From contig CAIXWQ010000382.1 in the NCBI GenBank assembly GCA_903923175.1, forward strand, positions 1 through 43,954: 43,954 nt of DNA. The letters are read 5' to 3'. Source of the stretch: an uncultured delta proteobacterium. GTDB lineage: Bacteria > Myxococcota_A > Polyangia > Polyangiales > JADJMO01. Below the pieces are notes generated by a model that was not told where the DNA came from, did not search any database, and saw only the letters and a program-made list of their open reading frames with translations. Both the position numbers and the translations under genes were made by a program. Shown in pieces: positions 19,086 through 28,717 of the stretch. Each line of letters starts with the position of its first letter. The first letter of the stretch is position 1.

Positions 19086-19732
19086 GGCTCCTTTGCGTTC
19101 GACGCGCTCCCGCCGCCCAGCAGGAACCGCGCGAGCGGCTCGGCGTCGAGCTTCGCCGTCGACAGCAGCGCGTCGAGCAGGGTGCGCCCGAGCTTGGCGA
19201 GGTCGAGCAGCGCCCGCACGCGCCGCGCCTGGAAGTCGGCCCGCGCGCGGGCCTCGCCCCCCTTCGCCGCCTGCGCCTTGCGGGCGGCCTCGAGCTCCTG
19301 GAGCGCGCGCTCGAACGACTCGACGGCGGCGCCGATCTCGATCCGCTCGCGCTCGCCGAGGACGCGCGAGATCATCCGCCAGAGCGCGACCTCGGCCGAG
19401 AAGAAGTCGCGGCGCTCCCCCTGCACCCAGACCTTCTTCACGACGCCCCAGCGGATCAGCTCGGCGAGCGTCATGCTCACCGCGCCCGAGGAGATGAGGA
19501 GCCGGTCCTTCAGGTCGCCCGCCGTCAGCGGCGTCGGCGACAGGTACAGGAGCGTCCAGATCCGCCCCATGTTCCGCTTGAAGCCCCAGAACTCCATGAG
19601 CCGCCCGACCGCGTCGCTCACCGCGGCCTCGGCCGACGACAGCGCAGGCTCGGCGTGCGGCGCGGTGGCGGCCGCGTCGTCGCGAGTCTTTGCGCGCCGC
19701 TGGAGGACGGTCATCACGGTCGAGCTTAGCAA
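19082..19732 (-). CDS. GbsR/MarR-family transcriptional regulator
   Basis: GRLMEFWGFKRNMGRIWTLLYLSPTPLTAGDLKDRLLISSGAVSMTLAELIRWGVVKKVWVQGERRDFFSAE; likely start at MTVLQRR (19714). Confidence 0.85.
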   Translation of the reverse strand: MLSSTVMTVLQRRAKTRDDAAATAPHAEPALSSAEAAVSDAVGRLMEFWGFKRNMGRIWTLLYLSPTPLTAGDLKDRLLISSGAVSMTLAELIRWGVVKKVWVQGERRDFFSAEVALWRMISRVLGERERIEIGAAVESFERALQELEAARKAQAAKGGEARARADFQARRVRALLDLAKLGRTLLDALLSTAKLDAEPLARFLLGGGSASNAKEP

Positions 19733-19780
19733 GGCGAGCGGAGGAAGGCCGAGAACGCGGAGCTTCGGGCGCGGTCGCGC

Positions 19781-20887
19781 TCAGGCGGTCCGCGCGACGA
19801 GGTCGAGCGCCACCGCGGCGAGGGCGTCGCGCGCGGGGCCTCGCGGAACGGCGTCGAGCGCCTCGACCGCGCGCGAGGCCTCGGCCTCCGCGCGGCGACG
19901 GACCTCGTCGCAGGCGCCCGAGGCGCGAATCTTCGCGCAGAGCTCGTGCGCCAGCGCGTCGTCGGGCTCCTCGCGCAGCTTGCGGATCGTCGCGACCAGC
20001 GAGCCGTCGCGGGCCACCGCGCGGAGCAGCGGCAAGGTCGGCTTCCCCTCGCGGACGTCGGCCACGAGGCTCTTGCCGGTCACCCGCTCGTCGCCCACGA
20101 CGTCGAGGAGATCGTCGACGATCTGGAACGCGACGCCGACGTGCGCGCCGTAGGCCCCGAGCGCGTCCGCGACGCGCGCGTCCCCGTGCGCCGCGAGGGC
20201 GCCCGCGCGGCAGGTCCAGGCGAACAGGGCGGCCGTCTTCCCCTGCACCACGCGCTCGTAGGTCGCCTCCGAGAGATCGAGCGTCGTGCGGCCGCGCAGC
20301 TGCACGACCTCGCCGTCGACCATGGCGCGCAGCGCGCCGAGGAGCGTGCCGAGGATCTCCCCGCGGCGATCGCCGAGCTGGTGCACGACGTCGAGCGCGT
20401 GGACCAGCAGCAGGTCGCCCGAGAGCACCGAGACGGCGTTGCCCCAGACCATCCGCGACGTCGGGCGCCCGCGGCGCTCCGGCGCGTCGTCGAGCACGTC
20501 GTCGTGGAGGAGGGTGGCCGAGTGGATCAGCTCGGCCGCGAGCGCGACGGTGCGCGCGCGCATCGCGCGATCGCCCGAGAGGCCGTTGGCGGCGGCGGCC
20601 GACAGGAACGTCGCGAGCGGCCGGACTCGCTTGCCCCCCGCGCCGACGAGGTGGAGCGCCGCTTCGCGCGCCGGCGAAACGCCGCGGTCGCACGCCTCGG
20701 CGAGCGCCGAGGTGAGCCACGCGAGGTCGGTCGAGAGCAGCGCGGACACCGCGTCGAGCCGCGACTTCGCGCGGTCGTCGACGCGCGGATCCCGCGCGAC
20801 TTCGCGGAGGAGGCGCACCCCCTCGGCGATCTCTCCAGCCGGCCCGCGCGCATGCTCGTCGCGCGGGGCCTCCACCGTGGCCGTCAT
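19781..20887 (-). CDS. Polyprenyl diphosphate synthase family protein
   Basis: GGKRVRPLATFL; first Asp-rich motif LLHDDVLDDAPERRGRPT; second Asp-rich motif FQIVDDLLDVVGDERVTGK. Confidence 0.94.
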   Translation of the reverse strand: MTATVEAPRDEHARGPAGEIAEGVRLLREVARDPRVDDRAKSRLDAVSALLSTDLAWLTSALAEACDRGVSPAREAALHLVGAGGKRVRPLATFLSAAAANGLSGDRAMRARTVALAAELIHSATLLHDDVLDDAPERRGRPTSRMVWGNAVSVLSGDLLLVHALDVVHQLGDRRGEILGTLLGALRAMVDGEVVQLRGRTTLDLSEATYERVVQGKTAALFAWTCRAGALAAHGDARVADALGAYGAHVGVAFQIVDDLLDVVGDERVTGKSLVADVREGKPTLPLLRAVARDGSLVATIRKLREEPDDALAHELCAKIRASGACDEVRRRAEAEASRAVEALDAVPRGPARDALAAVALDLVARTA

Positions 20888-20901
20888 CGCTGGCTCCTCT
20901 C

Positions 20902-20925
20902 AAGTTTCAAAATATTTTGAAGCTT
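20902..20925. promoter_or_regulatory. 24-bp near-perfect palindrome upstream of the polyprenyl synthase
   Basis: AAGTTTCAAAATATTTTGAAGCTT; central 16 bp TTCAAAATATTTTGAA is a perfect palindrome; AT-rich island in a GC-rich background. Confidence 0.75.
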
Positions 20926-21018
20926 CACGGACTTTAGGGAAGACGCCCGCGCCGTCAAGGCCAACCGCGCCCGCGCGCCGCGCAACGAGCCCGACAGGCG
21001 GCTAGGCTACCGGGCGCG

Positions 21019-21777
21019 ATGACCCCGACACCGCCCCCGAACCGAGCGCCGACGGCGCCTCGGCCCGCTTCGAGACACGTCGTCGTGGTCGGCGCGACCG
21101 GCTCGATCGGTCGCGCGGTCGCCCGCGCGGTATGCGACCGCGGAGACCGCGCCACCCTCGTGGCCCGCGCGTCGGCTCGCCTCGTCGCGCTCGCGGCAGA
21201 GCTCGGGCCCCGGGCGACGCCCTTCGCGCTCGATCTCTCCGACGAAGCCGCGCCCGCGCGCCTGGCCGAGGCGGCGCCCGACGCGACCGATCTGGTCTTC
21301 GCCCTCGGCTCGTTCCCCCGGACGCCGCTCGAGACCGTCGGCCGCGCCGACTTCGCCGCGGCGGTCACCGAGCACTGCGCGCTCTTCGTCGAGTGCACGC
21401 GTGCGCTCGCGCCCGCCATCGCCCGCGCGGGCGGCGGGGTCGTCGGCTTCGGCGACGACGGCGTCGAACGCCCGTACCCGAACCACCTCGCCTACCTCGC
21501 CGCGAAGGGCGCGCTCACGGCGGCGGCGCGGGTGCTGTCGCTGGAGCTGGGCGCCGGCGAGAAGGCCCCAGCCGATCGCGCAGGGCCGGTCCGCGTGGGG
21601 CTCGTCGCGATCGGCGTGGTGACCGACCCCGAGCTCGACGACCCCGCGCGCCGAGCCGCCCTCGCGCGCCGTTCTCGCCTCGGTCGCACGGGGACGCCGG
21701 AGGAGGTCGCGCACGTCGCGCTGGCGATGCTCGACGCGACGTGGGTGACCGGCGAGGTCTGGCACGTCGGCCGCTGA
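21019..21777 (+). CDS. SDR-family NAD(P)-dependent oxidoreductase
   Basis: VVVVGATGSIGRAVARAVCDRGDRATLVARASARL; YLAAKGALTAAARVLSLELG; GTPEEVAHVALAMLDATWVTGEVWHVGR. Confidence 0.88.
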   Translation: MTPTPPPNRAPTAPRPASRHVVVVGATGSIGRAVARAVCDRGDRATLVARASARLVALAAELGPRATPFALDLSDEAAPARLAEAAPDATDLVFALGSFPRTPLETVGRADFAAAVTEHCALFVECTRALAPAIARAGGGVVGFGDDGVERPYPNHLAYLAAKGALTAAARVLSLELGAGEKAPADRAGPVRVGLVAIGVVTDPELDDPARRAALARRSRLGRTGTPEEVAHVALAMLDATWVTGEVWHVGR

Positions 21778-21874
21778 CCTTCGCCCTCGGGCGGGCCGCC
21801 TCCGGGGCGGGTCGTCCAGGCGCCCTTCACGTCCCGCTGGCGGCGCTGCCCGGCTTCTCGTACATGCCGGCGCC

Positions 21875-22609
21875 ATGTTCGAAGACGGCGCGCGGGCGCT
21901 GATCGTGACCCCGACCTACAACGAGCGCGAGAACCTGGAGCCCTTCCTCGAAGGAGTGTTCCGCTGGGCGCCGAGCGCCAACGTGCTCGTGGTCGACGAC
22001 AACAGCCCCGATGGCACCGGCGATCTCGCGGACGCCATCGCGGCGCGCGATCCGCGCGTGCGGGTGATGCACCGCCCCGGCAAGATGGGGCTCGGCAGCG
22101 CGTACCTCGCCGCGTTCGCGCAAGGGCTGGCGAACCCGGCGTACGACGCGTTCCTCGAGATGGACACGGATCTCTCGCACGATCCGCAGTACCTCCCGCA
22201 GTTCTTCGCCGCGCTCGACCGCGGCGCGGACGCGGTGATCGGCTCTCGGAACATCCCCGGCGGCGGCGTCGAAGGGTGGGGCCTCGGCCGTCACTTCATC
22301 TCCAAGGGGGGCTCGCTCTACTCGCGCACGATCCTCGGTCTGCCGGTGAAGGACCTCACCAGCGGCTACAAGGCGTTCAAGCGCGGCTCGCTCCAGGCGA
22401 TCGACCTCGCGGGCATCCGCAGCGAGGGGTACTCGTTCCAGATCGAGATGACCTATCGGCTCCTGCGCAAGCGGCTGCGCGTCGAGGAGATCCCGATCGT
22501 GTTCGTCGATCGGCGCCAAGGGGCGTCGAAGATGAGCCGGAAGATCTTCGTCGAGGCGATCGGCGTCGTGTGGAAGCTCCGCGCCGACGGGCTGCGCGGG
22601 AAGCTGTAG
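21875..22609 (+). CDS. Polyprenol monophosphomannose synthase / GT2 glycosyltransferase
   Basis: ALIVTPTYNERENLEPFLEGVF, VLVVDDNSPDGTGDLAD, FLEMDTDLSHDPQYLP, DLTSGYKAFKRGSLQAID, IPIVFVDRRQGASKMSRKIFVEA. Confidence 0.94.
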   Translation: MFEDGARALIVTPTYNERENLEPFLEGVFRWAPSANVLVVDDNSPDGTGDLADAIAARDPRVRVMHRPGKMGLGSAYLAAFAQGLANPAYDAFLEMDTDLSHDPQYLPQFFAALDRGADAVIGSRNIPGGGVEGWGLGRHFISKGGSLYSRTILGLPVKDLTSGYKAFKRGSLQAIDLAGIRSEGYSFQIEMTYRLLRKRLRVEEIPIVFVDRRQGASKMSRKIFVEAIGVVWKLRADGLRGKL

Positions 22610-22640
22610 GGCCGTACACGCCCCTTCGAGCTCGGCACGA

Positions 22641-22661
22641 GGGGAGCGGCGCACGCTCCCC
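22641..22661. terminator. Hairpin between convergent genes
   Basis: GGGGAGCG-gcgca-CGCTCCCC, perfect 8-bp stem, no T-tract. Confidence 0.5.
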
Positions 22662-22688
22662 GGTAGGGCGGTCGCTCGACGCGCGTGG

Positions 22689-22940
22689 CTAGGTCGGCCG
22701 CGAAGGCCGCCCCACGCACTTGCGCGCGACCTCGACGGCCTCGGGCTTCGAGTCGGGGTCGAGCCGCGCGGCGCGGTCGGCGCAGTCGAGCGCCTGCTCG
22801 TCGCAGCCCATCCGCTCGAACGCCCGCGCGAGCACGAGCAGCTCGTGCGACTCGAGGTCGTCCGGCGCTACCTGGTAGCGCTCGAGGTAGTCCCCCAGGG
22901 CGGCCGGAGGGATCGAGTAGCGCGCGCTTCGTTCGGCCAC
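22689..22940 (-). CDS. Small TPR-like hypothetical protein
   Basis: HELLVLARAFERMGCDEQALDCADRAARLDPDS. Confidence 0.55.
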   Translation of the reverse strand: MAERSARYSIPPAALGDYLERYQVAPDDLESHELLVLARAFERMGCDEQALDCADRAARLDPDSKPEAVEVARKCVGRPSRPT

Positions 22941-23110
22941 GGAGGGCCCGAGCGTAGCACCGTGGTCGAGCCCGCGCCGCTCGTGCGTGGGCGGACCGCT
23001 CGTCCGTGCGCCGTCGGCCGCTTTCGACGCGGCGGGAGCCGCCCAGCCTCCGTGCGCCGCGAAGGGTCAAGCTTGCGTCGCAGTGCCCCCCGGGTGCATC
23101 ACGAACGCCG

Positions 23111-25252
23111 ATGGCGAGCCCGGCCCACGAGCGCTTCGAACAGGGGCTGAACCCCGCCCAGCGCGCCGCGGTGGTCCACGGCGACGGCCCGATCCTCGTG
23201 CTCGCGGGGGCCGGCTCCGGCAAGACGCGCGTGATCACCAACCGCATCGCGCGCCTGCTCGCGATGGGGGTGCCGGCGACGTCGATCCTCGCGGTGACCT
23301 TCACCAACAAGGCCGCCGGCGAGATGCTCGAGCGCGTCGTCGGGCTCACGGGGGCGCGCGCCGCCCAGGGGCTCACCGTCTGCACGTTCCACGCGTTCGG
23401 CCTGCAGCTGCTCCAGCGCGAGTCGCGCTACCTCGGCTTCGGCCAGGGGTTCTCGATCTTCGACCAGTCCGACGCGTCCGGCACCATCCGCGAGCTGCTG
23501 CGCACGATCAACGTCGACGGCGGCAAGCGGCTCGACATCGGCGCGATCGTCTCGCGCATCTCGCTCGCCAAGAACTCGTTCCAGGGCCCCGACGAGATCC
23601 CCGACGGCGGCGATCTCGACGGCGACGCGGCCATCTACCAGCAGATGGCGAAGCTCGTGTACGGCAAGTACGTCGCCGCGCTCAAGGGCTTCCACGCGCT
23701 CGACTTCGACGATCTGATCTGCGAGCCGGTGCGGCTGCTCACCAAGTTCGACGAGCTGCGCGAGCGCTGGCAGAAGCGCTTCCGCTACGTCCTCGTCGAC
23801 GAGTACCAGGACACCAACCGCGTGCAGCTCGAGCTGCTGCGCCAGCTCGCCGGCGGGCACCGCAACCTCATGGTCGTCGGCGACGACGATCAGTCGATCT
23901 ACGCCTGGCGCGGCGCCGACGTGACCAACATCCTCGCGTTCGAGGATCACTTCGTCGGCGCGAAGGTCGTGAAGCTCGAGCAGAACTACCGCTCGCGCAA
24001 GCCGATCCTCGACGCGGCCAACGCCGTCGTGCAGGCCATGCCGGCCAAGAAGTACCTCAAGGCGCTCTTCACCGACCGCGTCGGGGGCGAGCCGCTGCAG
24101 CTGGTCAACTGCTCGATTCCGGAGGTCGAGGCGTCGTTCGTCGCCGGCGAGATCCAGCGGCTGATCCAGACCGGGACCTCGCCCGCCGAGATCGCGGTGA
24201 TGTACCGCGGCAACAAGCAGGCGGAGCTGATCGAAGCGGCGCTCCGCGAGCGCGACATCGCCTACACGCTGGTCGGCGGGCAGTCGTTCTTCGAGCGCAA
24301 GGAGGTCAAGGATCTCCTCTGCTACCTGCGCCTCGCGGTGAACCCGATCGACGAGATGTCGCTGCGCCGCGTGCTCAACTACCCGATGCGCGGCATCGGC
24401 GAAGGGGCGATGGCGAAGCTCGAGGCGTACTCGATCACCAAGGATCTGCCGCTGTTCCGCGCGGTGCAGCGCGCGGGCGAGATCGAAGGGCTGGCCGCCG
24501 CGGCGAAGGCCGGCTGCGCGCGCCTCGCCGAGGTGATCATCGACGCGAAGGCCGCGCTCGTCGCGCACAAGCCCGCGTCGCTCGTGGCGAAGCAGATCGC
24601 CGAGGCGATCGCGCTCAAGGAAGATCTCCACGCGGCGAGCCCGAGCGGCGAGGCGGCCCAGCGGCGCTGGAACAACGTCGAGAACCTCTACAAGACGCTC
24701 CAGCGCTACGAGACGCGGGCCGAGGAGACGGCCTGGGAGCTCGACGCGCCGCGCGCCCCTGCCCTCTCCGAGATCCTCCACCGGCTCACGCTGCGCATGG
24801 CCGAGGAGAAGGAGGAGTCGCAGGGGCTCGTGACGCTCACCACGCTGCACGGCGCCAAGGGGCTCGAATACGACGCGGTGTTCCTGATCGGGCTCGAGGA
24901 GGGGATCCTCCCGCACAAGCGCACGACCGATCCAAAGGTCACCGACGTCGTCGAGTACGTCACCGATGCGAGCGGCGACGTCGTGCAGAAGGAGGACGCG
25001 GTCGACGAGGAGCGTCGCCTGTTCTACGTCGGCGTCACGCGCGCGAAGGAGCGGCTCTACCTCTGCCGCGCGCGCGCCCGGCAGCAGCGTGGGCAGATCG
25101 TGCCGCGCTCGCCGTCGCGCTTCCTGGCCGACGTGCCCAAGGAGCTGTGCGAGACGCGCGAGGTCACCGAGCTCGCGAAGCTCGACGTCAAGCAGCTGGC
25201 GCAGAAGGCCGGCAAGGCGCTCGCGGGGTTCGGCGCGAAGCCGAAGTTCTGA
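23111..25252 (+). CDS. uvrD: UvrD/Rep/PcrA-family ATP-dependent DNA helicase
   Basis: LNPAQRAAVVHGDGPILVLAGAGSGKTRVITNRIARLL, VLVDEYQDTNRVQLELLRQLA, VVGDDDQSIYAWRGAD, QGLVTLTTLHGAKGLEYDAVFLIGLEEGILPH, RRLFYVGVTRAKERLYL. Confidence 0.95.
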   Translation: MASPAHERFEQGLNPAQRAAVVHGDGPILVLAGAGSGKTRVITNRIARLLAMGVPATSILAVTFTNKAAGEMLERVVGLTGARAAQGLTVCTFHAFGLQLLQRESRYLGFGQGFSIFDQSDASGTIRELLRTINVDGGKRLDIGAIVSRISLAKNSFQGPDEIPDGGDLDGDAAIYQQMAKLVYGKYVAALKGFHALDFDDLICEPVRLLTKFDELRERWQKRFRYVLVDEYQDTNRVQLELLRQLAGGHRNLMVVGDDDQSIYAWRGADVTNILAFEDHFVGAKVVKLEQNYRSRKPILDAANAVVQAMPAKKYLKALFTDRVGGEPLQLVNCSIPEVEASFVAGEIQRLIQTGTSPAEIAVMYRGNKQAELIEAALRERDIAYTLVGGQSFFERKEVKDLLCYLRLAVNPIDEMSLRRVLNYPMRGIGEGAMAKLEAYSITKDLPLFRAVQRAGEIEGLAAAAKAGCARLAEVIIDAKAALVAHKPASLVAKQIAEAIALKEDLHAASPSGEAAQRRWNNVENLYKTLQRYETRAEETAWELDAPRAPALSEILHRLTLRMAEEKEESQGLVTLTTLHGAKGLEYDAVFLIGLEEGILPHKRTTDPKVTDVVEYVTDASGDVVQKEDAVDEERRLFYVGVTRAKERLYLCRARARQQRGQIVPRSPSRFLADVPKELCETREVTELAKLDVKQLAQKAGKALAGFGAKPKF

Positions 25253-25284
25253 GCGGGCGACTCCGACGGTTCGTTCGACGCCGG

Positions 25285-25599
25285 CTATCCGAGCGCCGCC
25301 AGCGCCCCCTCGAGCTCGCCGAGCGCGTGGTGGTCCCCCTTCGCGCGGGCGGCGGCGATCCCCTGCTCGAACCACGCGCGCGCGACGTCTTTCTTGCCGA
25401 GCGAATCGGCCACGCCGCCGGCCATCAGGTACTGGGCGATGTACGTCGCGTCGAAGCTGCGCAGCGCCTCGAACGCCTGGAGCGACTCCTCGAGCCGACC
25501 GAGCGACTTGAGCTCCATCGCAAGGGCGTAGCGGGCGAAGGCGGCGTCGCCGGTCCCCGACGCGATCATCTTCTGCAGGACCTCGAGGCGCTTCGACAT
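25285..25599 (-). CDS. Small TPR-like hypothetical protein
   Basis: YALAMELKSLGRLEESLQAFEALRSFDATYIAQYLMAGGVADSLGKKDVARAWFEQGIAAARAKGD. Confidence 0.65.
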   Translation of the reverse strand: MSKRLEVLQKMIASGTGDAAFARYALAMELKSLGRLEESLQAFEALRSFDATYIAQYLMAGGVADSLGKKDVARAWFEQGIAAARAKGDHHALGELEGALAALG

Positions 25600-25684
25600 C
25601 CGTGGGCCGTATCGCGAGCCTGGCCGCTGATCAATCGAAACGAGGCCGACGGCGCCTCGAACGCCGAGCGGGCCCGATCGCAGC

Positions 25685-26404
25685 TCAAGGGGCGCCGTGG
25701 GCGCGCGCGCAGGTGCCGTCGTCCGGCGCGAGGTCGAAGCCGGGCGCGATGATCGGCGCGAGCGGCTTCATGGCCGCGGGGTCGCCCACGAAGACGTCGA
25801 TCGCGTCCCCCTTCACGCCGCCGCCGTGGTCGTCGGCCCGCAGGCAGCCGTCGTGACGCTCGCCGGCGTTCGGCGCGGGGAGCACGACCCCGTCGAGCTG
25901 GCGCGCGTAGTACCAGCGCCCGAGCTCGAAGCGCTTCGGATCGACCGCGATCGAGCGAAACGGCGTGGCCGGGCGCCCCGAGGCGGTCATCCCCCAGGCG
26001 CCGGTGGTCACCTCGCGAAAGCAGAGCGGTCGGACCGTGTGCACCCCGACCACGCGGCCGTCGCAGAGCTTGCCCGAGCCCTGCATGGTGACGGCCCGAA
26101 GGAACTTCGCCGAGACGCTCGCGAGCGCGCCGCCTCCGCACTTGGGGAGCGAGACCTCGCGCGCGTCGGGGCACGGCTCGAAAGCGACGTGATAGAGCGT
26201 CACCTTGACGTGACGCGCCCCGTCCAGCGATCGCGGCGACGTCGGCGTGGCCGTGCCGGTCGCGGCGCTCGTCGGCGTGGTCGCTTCGGCGATCGGGCCG
26301 CTCGGCGCGCTCGGCCCCCCGCCCGCCCCGTGCCGCGCGCCGCAGGCGACCAACACGCACACGCAGGTCAAGGGGAGGCACCGAACGCCCCGCCCCGCGC
26401 CCAC
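25685..26404 (-). CDS. 3D (Asp-Asp-Asp) domain lipoprotein
   Basis: Putative GTG start; LTCVCVLVACG lipobox; SIAVDPKRFELGRWYYARQLDGVVLP...HDGCLRADDHGGGVKGDAIDVFVGD fits the 3D/RlpA-like fold. Confidence 0.7.
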   Translation of the reverse strand: MGAGRGVRCLPLTCVCVLVACGARHGAGGGPSAPSGPIAEATTPTSAATGTATPTSPRSLDGARHVKVTLYHVAFEPCPDAREVSLPKCGGGALASVSAKFLRAVTMQGSGKLCDGRVVGVHTVRPLCFREVTTGAWGMTASGRPATPFRSIAVDPKRFELGRWYYARQLDGVVLPAPNAGERHDGCLRADDHGGGVKGDAIDVFVGDPAAMKPLAPIIAPGFDLAPDDGTCARAHGAP

Positions 26405-26533
26405 CGTCGCGCCTGCGCTCCGAGTCGAGGTGTCCAAGACCGCTCTTTCATTGACAGGATCGCGTGGGAGCCGCCACCATCCGTTCAGCCCACCCGCCGC
26501 CGTCGATCCGGGGGAGGCAACGCGAGGAAATCC

Positions 26534-27307
26534 GTGGCCGAGGCGCTCCGCATCGAGGTCGTTGGCGAGACCAACGTCGGGATGAAGCGAAATCACAACG
26601 AGGATAATTTCGCGATCCTCGACGAAGAAGGGCTCTACATCGTCGCCGACGGGATGGGCGGGCATGCCTCTGGAGAGGTTGCCTCGAAGCTCGCCGTCGA
26701 CACGATCCGCGAGTTCTTCAAGTCCACCGGCCAGGATCCCGACAAGACCTGGCCGTACAAGATGGAGCGGGGCAAGGGGTACGAGGAGAACCGCCTCATC
26801 ACCTCGATCAAGCTCGCGAACCTGCGCATCTTCGAAGAGGCGCAGGGGAACATCGGCAAGCGCGGGATGGGCACCACCGTCGTCGCGACCTTCGCGGTCG
26901 AAGGCGGCGTCTACCTCTCGCACGTCGGCGATTCGCGCATCTACCGCATCCGCGACGGCAAGATCGAGCAGCTCACCGAGGACCACTCGCTGCTCAACGA
27001 CTACATCAAGATGAAGCGCCTCTCCGCCGAGGAGATCGCGAACTTCCCGCACAAGAACGTGATCGTGCGCGCGCTCGGGATGAAGGAGAACGTGAAGGTC
27101 GACACGCGCTTCGAGACACCGAAGGCGGGCGACATCCTCCTGATGTGCAGCGATGGGCTCTCGGGCCCGGTCGACGACGCCGACATGCTCGCGATCGTGC
27201 GCAGCAGCACCGACTTGAAGGGCGCCGTCCGTCGCCTCATCGCGCGCGCGAACGAGAACGGTGGCCCCGACAACATCACCGCCGTGCTGATCCGCTGGGT
27301 CGCGTGA
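26534..27307 (+). CDS. PP2C-family serine/threonine phosphatase
   Basis: GMKRNHNEDNFAI, LYIVADGMGGHASGEVAS, GMGTTVVATF, HVGDSRIYRIRDGKIEQLTEDHS, LMCSDGLSGPVDD, GGPDNITAVLI. GTG start at 26534. Confidence 0.94.
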   Translation: MAEALRIEVVGETNVGMKRNHNEDNFAILDEEGLYIVADGMGGHASGEVASKLAVDTIREFFKSTGQDPDKTWPYKMERGKGYEENRLITSIKLANLRIFEEAQGNIGKRGMGTTVVATFAVEGGVYLSHVGDSRIYRIRDGKIEQLTEDHSLLNDYIKMKRLSAEEIANFPHKNVIVRALGMKENVKVDTRFETPKAGDILLMCSDGLSGPVDDADMLAIVRSSTDLKGAVRRLIARANENGGPDNITAVLIRWVA

Positions 27308-27315
27308 GGGAGTGA

Positions 27316-27335
27316 CCCCAGGCCGACGCCTGGGG
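27316..27335. terminator. Hairpin between convergent genes
   Basis: CCCCAGGC-cgac-GCCTGGGG, perfect 8-bp stem, no T-tract. Confidence 0.55.
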
Positions 27336-27355
27336 CACGCCAGCCGACGCGGACG

Positions 27356-28717
27356 TCAGGCCGTGACCAGGCCCGGGAGCGGGCCCGTGCAGTACGTCGG
27401 GTTGCCGAACGTCGTCACGTCGGCGAGCCCCATGGCGTGGCACAGCGACACGAGCAGATCGTTGTGGTTGGTGCCGGTCGGGAAGCGGAGCCAGCGCCCG
27501 CCCGGGATGGCACCGCCGCAGCCGCCGAGCAGCAGGAACGGCATGTCGTAGCGCGAGTGCGCGTTGCCGATCGAGAGCTCGTTCACGCAGACGATCACGG
27601 TGTTGTCGAGCATCGTCCCGCTCCCTTCGGGGATGCTCTGCAGCCGCCCGGCGAAGTACGCGAGCTGCTGCGCGAACCACACGTTCATCTTCGTGAGCGT
27701 CTCCTGCGCCGCGGCGTCGGCGTCGCCGGTGTGCGAGAGCTCGTGGTGCCCCTGCGTCGCGCCGAGCCAGGTGTGCACCGTGGCGCTCACGGCGTTGGAC
27801 CACTGGAGTGAAGCGACGCGCGTGAGGTCGCAGGCGAGCGCGGCGACCAGGAGATCCATCTGGAGCTTGCCGATCGCCGGGAAATTCCCGACCTGATCGG
27901 TGTCGAGCGCGGTGGGCGGCGCGCCCGGGAGCGCGCACGCCGCGGGGAGCGGGCCGGTGCCGAGATCGAGCCGCCGCTCGATGTCGTGCACCACGTCGAG
28001 ATGCGCGGCGAGCTTCACCCGATCGGCCGCGCTCACCCGCGCGTTCAGCTTGCCGAAGTCGCGCGAGACGCCGTCGAGCACGCTCTTGCGCTGCGCGCGG
28101 AGCGCCGCCGACGCGGGGTCGCTCGGGGCTCCGAGGGTCGCGAAGAGGCGCTTGAACGCGCGGCTCGGCTCCGACTCCGGCGGCACCGGCTGCGCGGCCG
28201 CGCGGTAGCACATGCGCGTCCACACGGTCGCGCCGATGACCTGCACGCCGAGCTCGAGCGAGGGGAACGGCGTGGTCTGGCCGACGCGGCTCGCGATGTA
28301 CTGATCGACCGAGGGGCCGTTCGCCCAGCCGGTGGCCTGCCCGCCCGCGCCGACGAAGAGGCTCCCCGCCTGCAGCTCGCGCCCGGTGAGCAAGCCGCCC
28401 ATGCCGACCTGGTGCATGTCGCCCGGGCCCGAGTACGTCACCCCCATGTCGACGTTCTCGAGGATCACGAGCTGATCCTTGAACGCCTCGAGCGGCTCCA
28501 TGATCCGGCCGAGCGTGAAGGACCCGGGCGTGCCGGTCGGCCACCACGCGTTCTGGATGGTGCCGTCGGGCGTGTACCAGAACACGATCCGCTTCGGGAA
28601 CGCCGGCGGGCCGGCCTGCGAGCGGCCGACGTCGACGAAATTGAGCAGCGGCAGCGCGATCGCAGCGCCACCGAGGCCGCGGAGGAAGTTCCGGCGCGAG
28701 AGGCTCGACCGGCTCAC
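27356..28717 (-). CDS. DUF1552-family protein with Tat-like signal
   Basis: SRRNFLRGLGGAAIALPLLNF; RIVFWYTPDGTIQNAWWPTGTPGSFTLG; MHQVGMGGLLTGREL. GTG start overlaps the upstream stop. Confidence 0.85.
   Translation of the reverse strand: MSRSSLSRRNFLRGLGGAAIALPLLNFVDVGRSQAGPPAFPKRIVFWYTPDGTIQNAWWPTGTPGSFTLGRIMEPLEAFKDQLVILENVDMGVTYSGPGDMHQVGMGGLLTGRELQAGSLFVGAGGQATGWANGPSVDQYIASRVGQTTPFPSLELGVQVIGATVWTRMCYRAAAQPVPPESEPSRAFKRLFATLGAPSDPASAALRAQRKSVLDGVSRDFGKLNARVSAADRVKLAAHLDVVHDIERRLDLGTGPLPAACALPGAPPTALDTDQVGNFPAIGKLQMDLLVAALACDLTRVASLQWSNAVSATVHTWLGATQGHHELSHTGDADAAAQETLTKMNVWFAQQLAYFAGRLQSIPEGSGTMLDNTVIVCVNELSIGNAHSRYDMPFLLLGGCGGAIPGGRWLRFPTGTNHNDLLVSLCHAMGLADVTTFGNPTYCTGPLPGLVTA

Noticed and set aside
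21019-22609. SDR and DPM-synthase genes as part of a biosynthetic gene cluster
   Set aside because: Both are common stand-alone families; no polyketide, NRPS or terpene cyclase genes nearby.
26451-26480. TTGACA as promoter of the PP2C gene
   Set aside because: Perfect -35 hexamer but no convincing -10 at 16-18 bp.
26475-26491. Another GTTCAGC site upstream of the PP2C gene
   Set aside because: Fits the degenerate LexA motif at only about 13 of 17 positions with no flank similarity to the dnaE2 site; useful as a reminder of chance matches.
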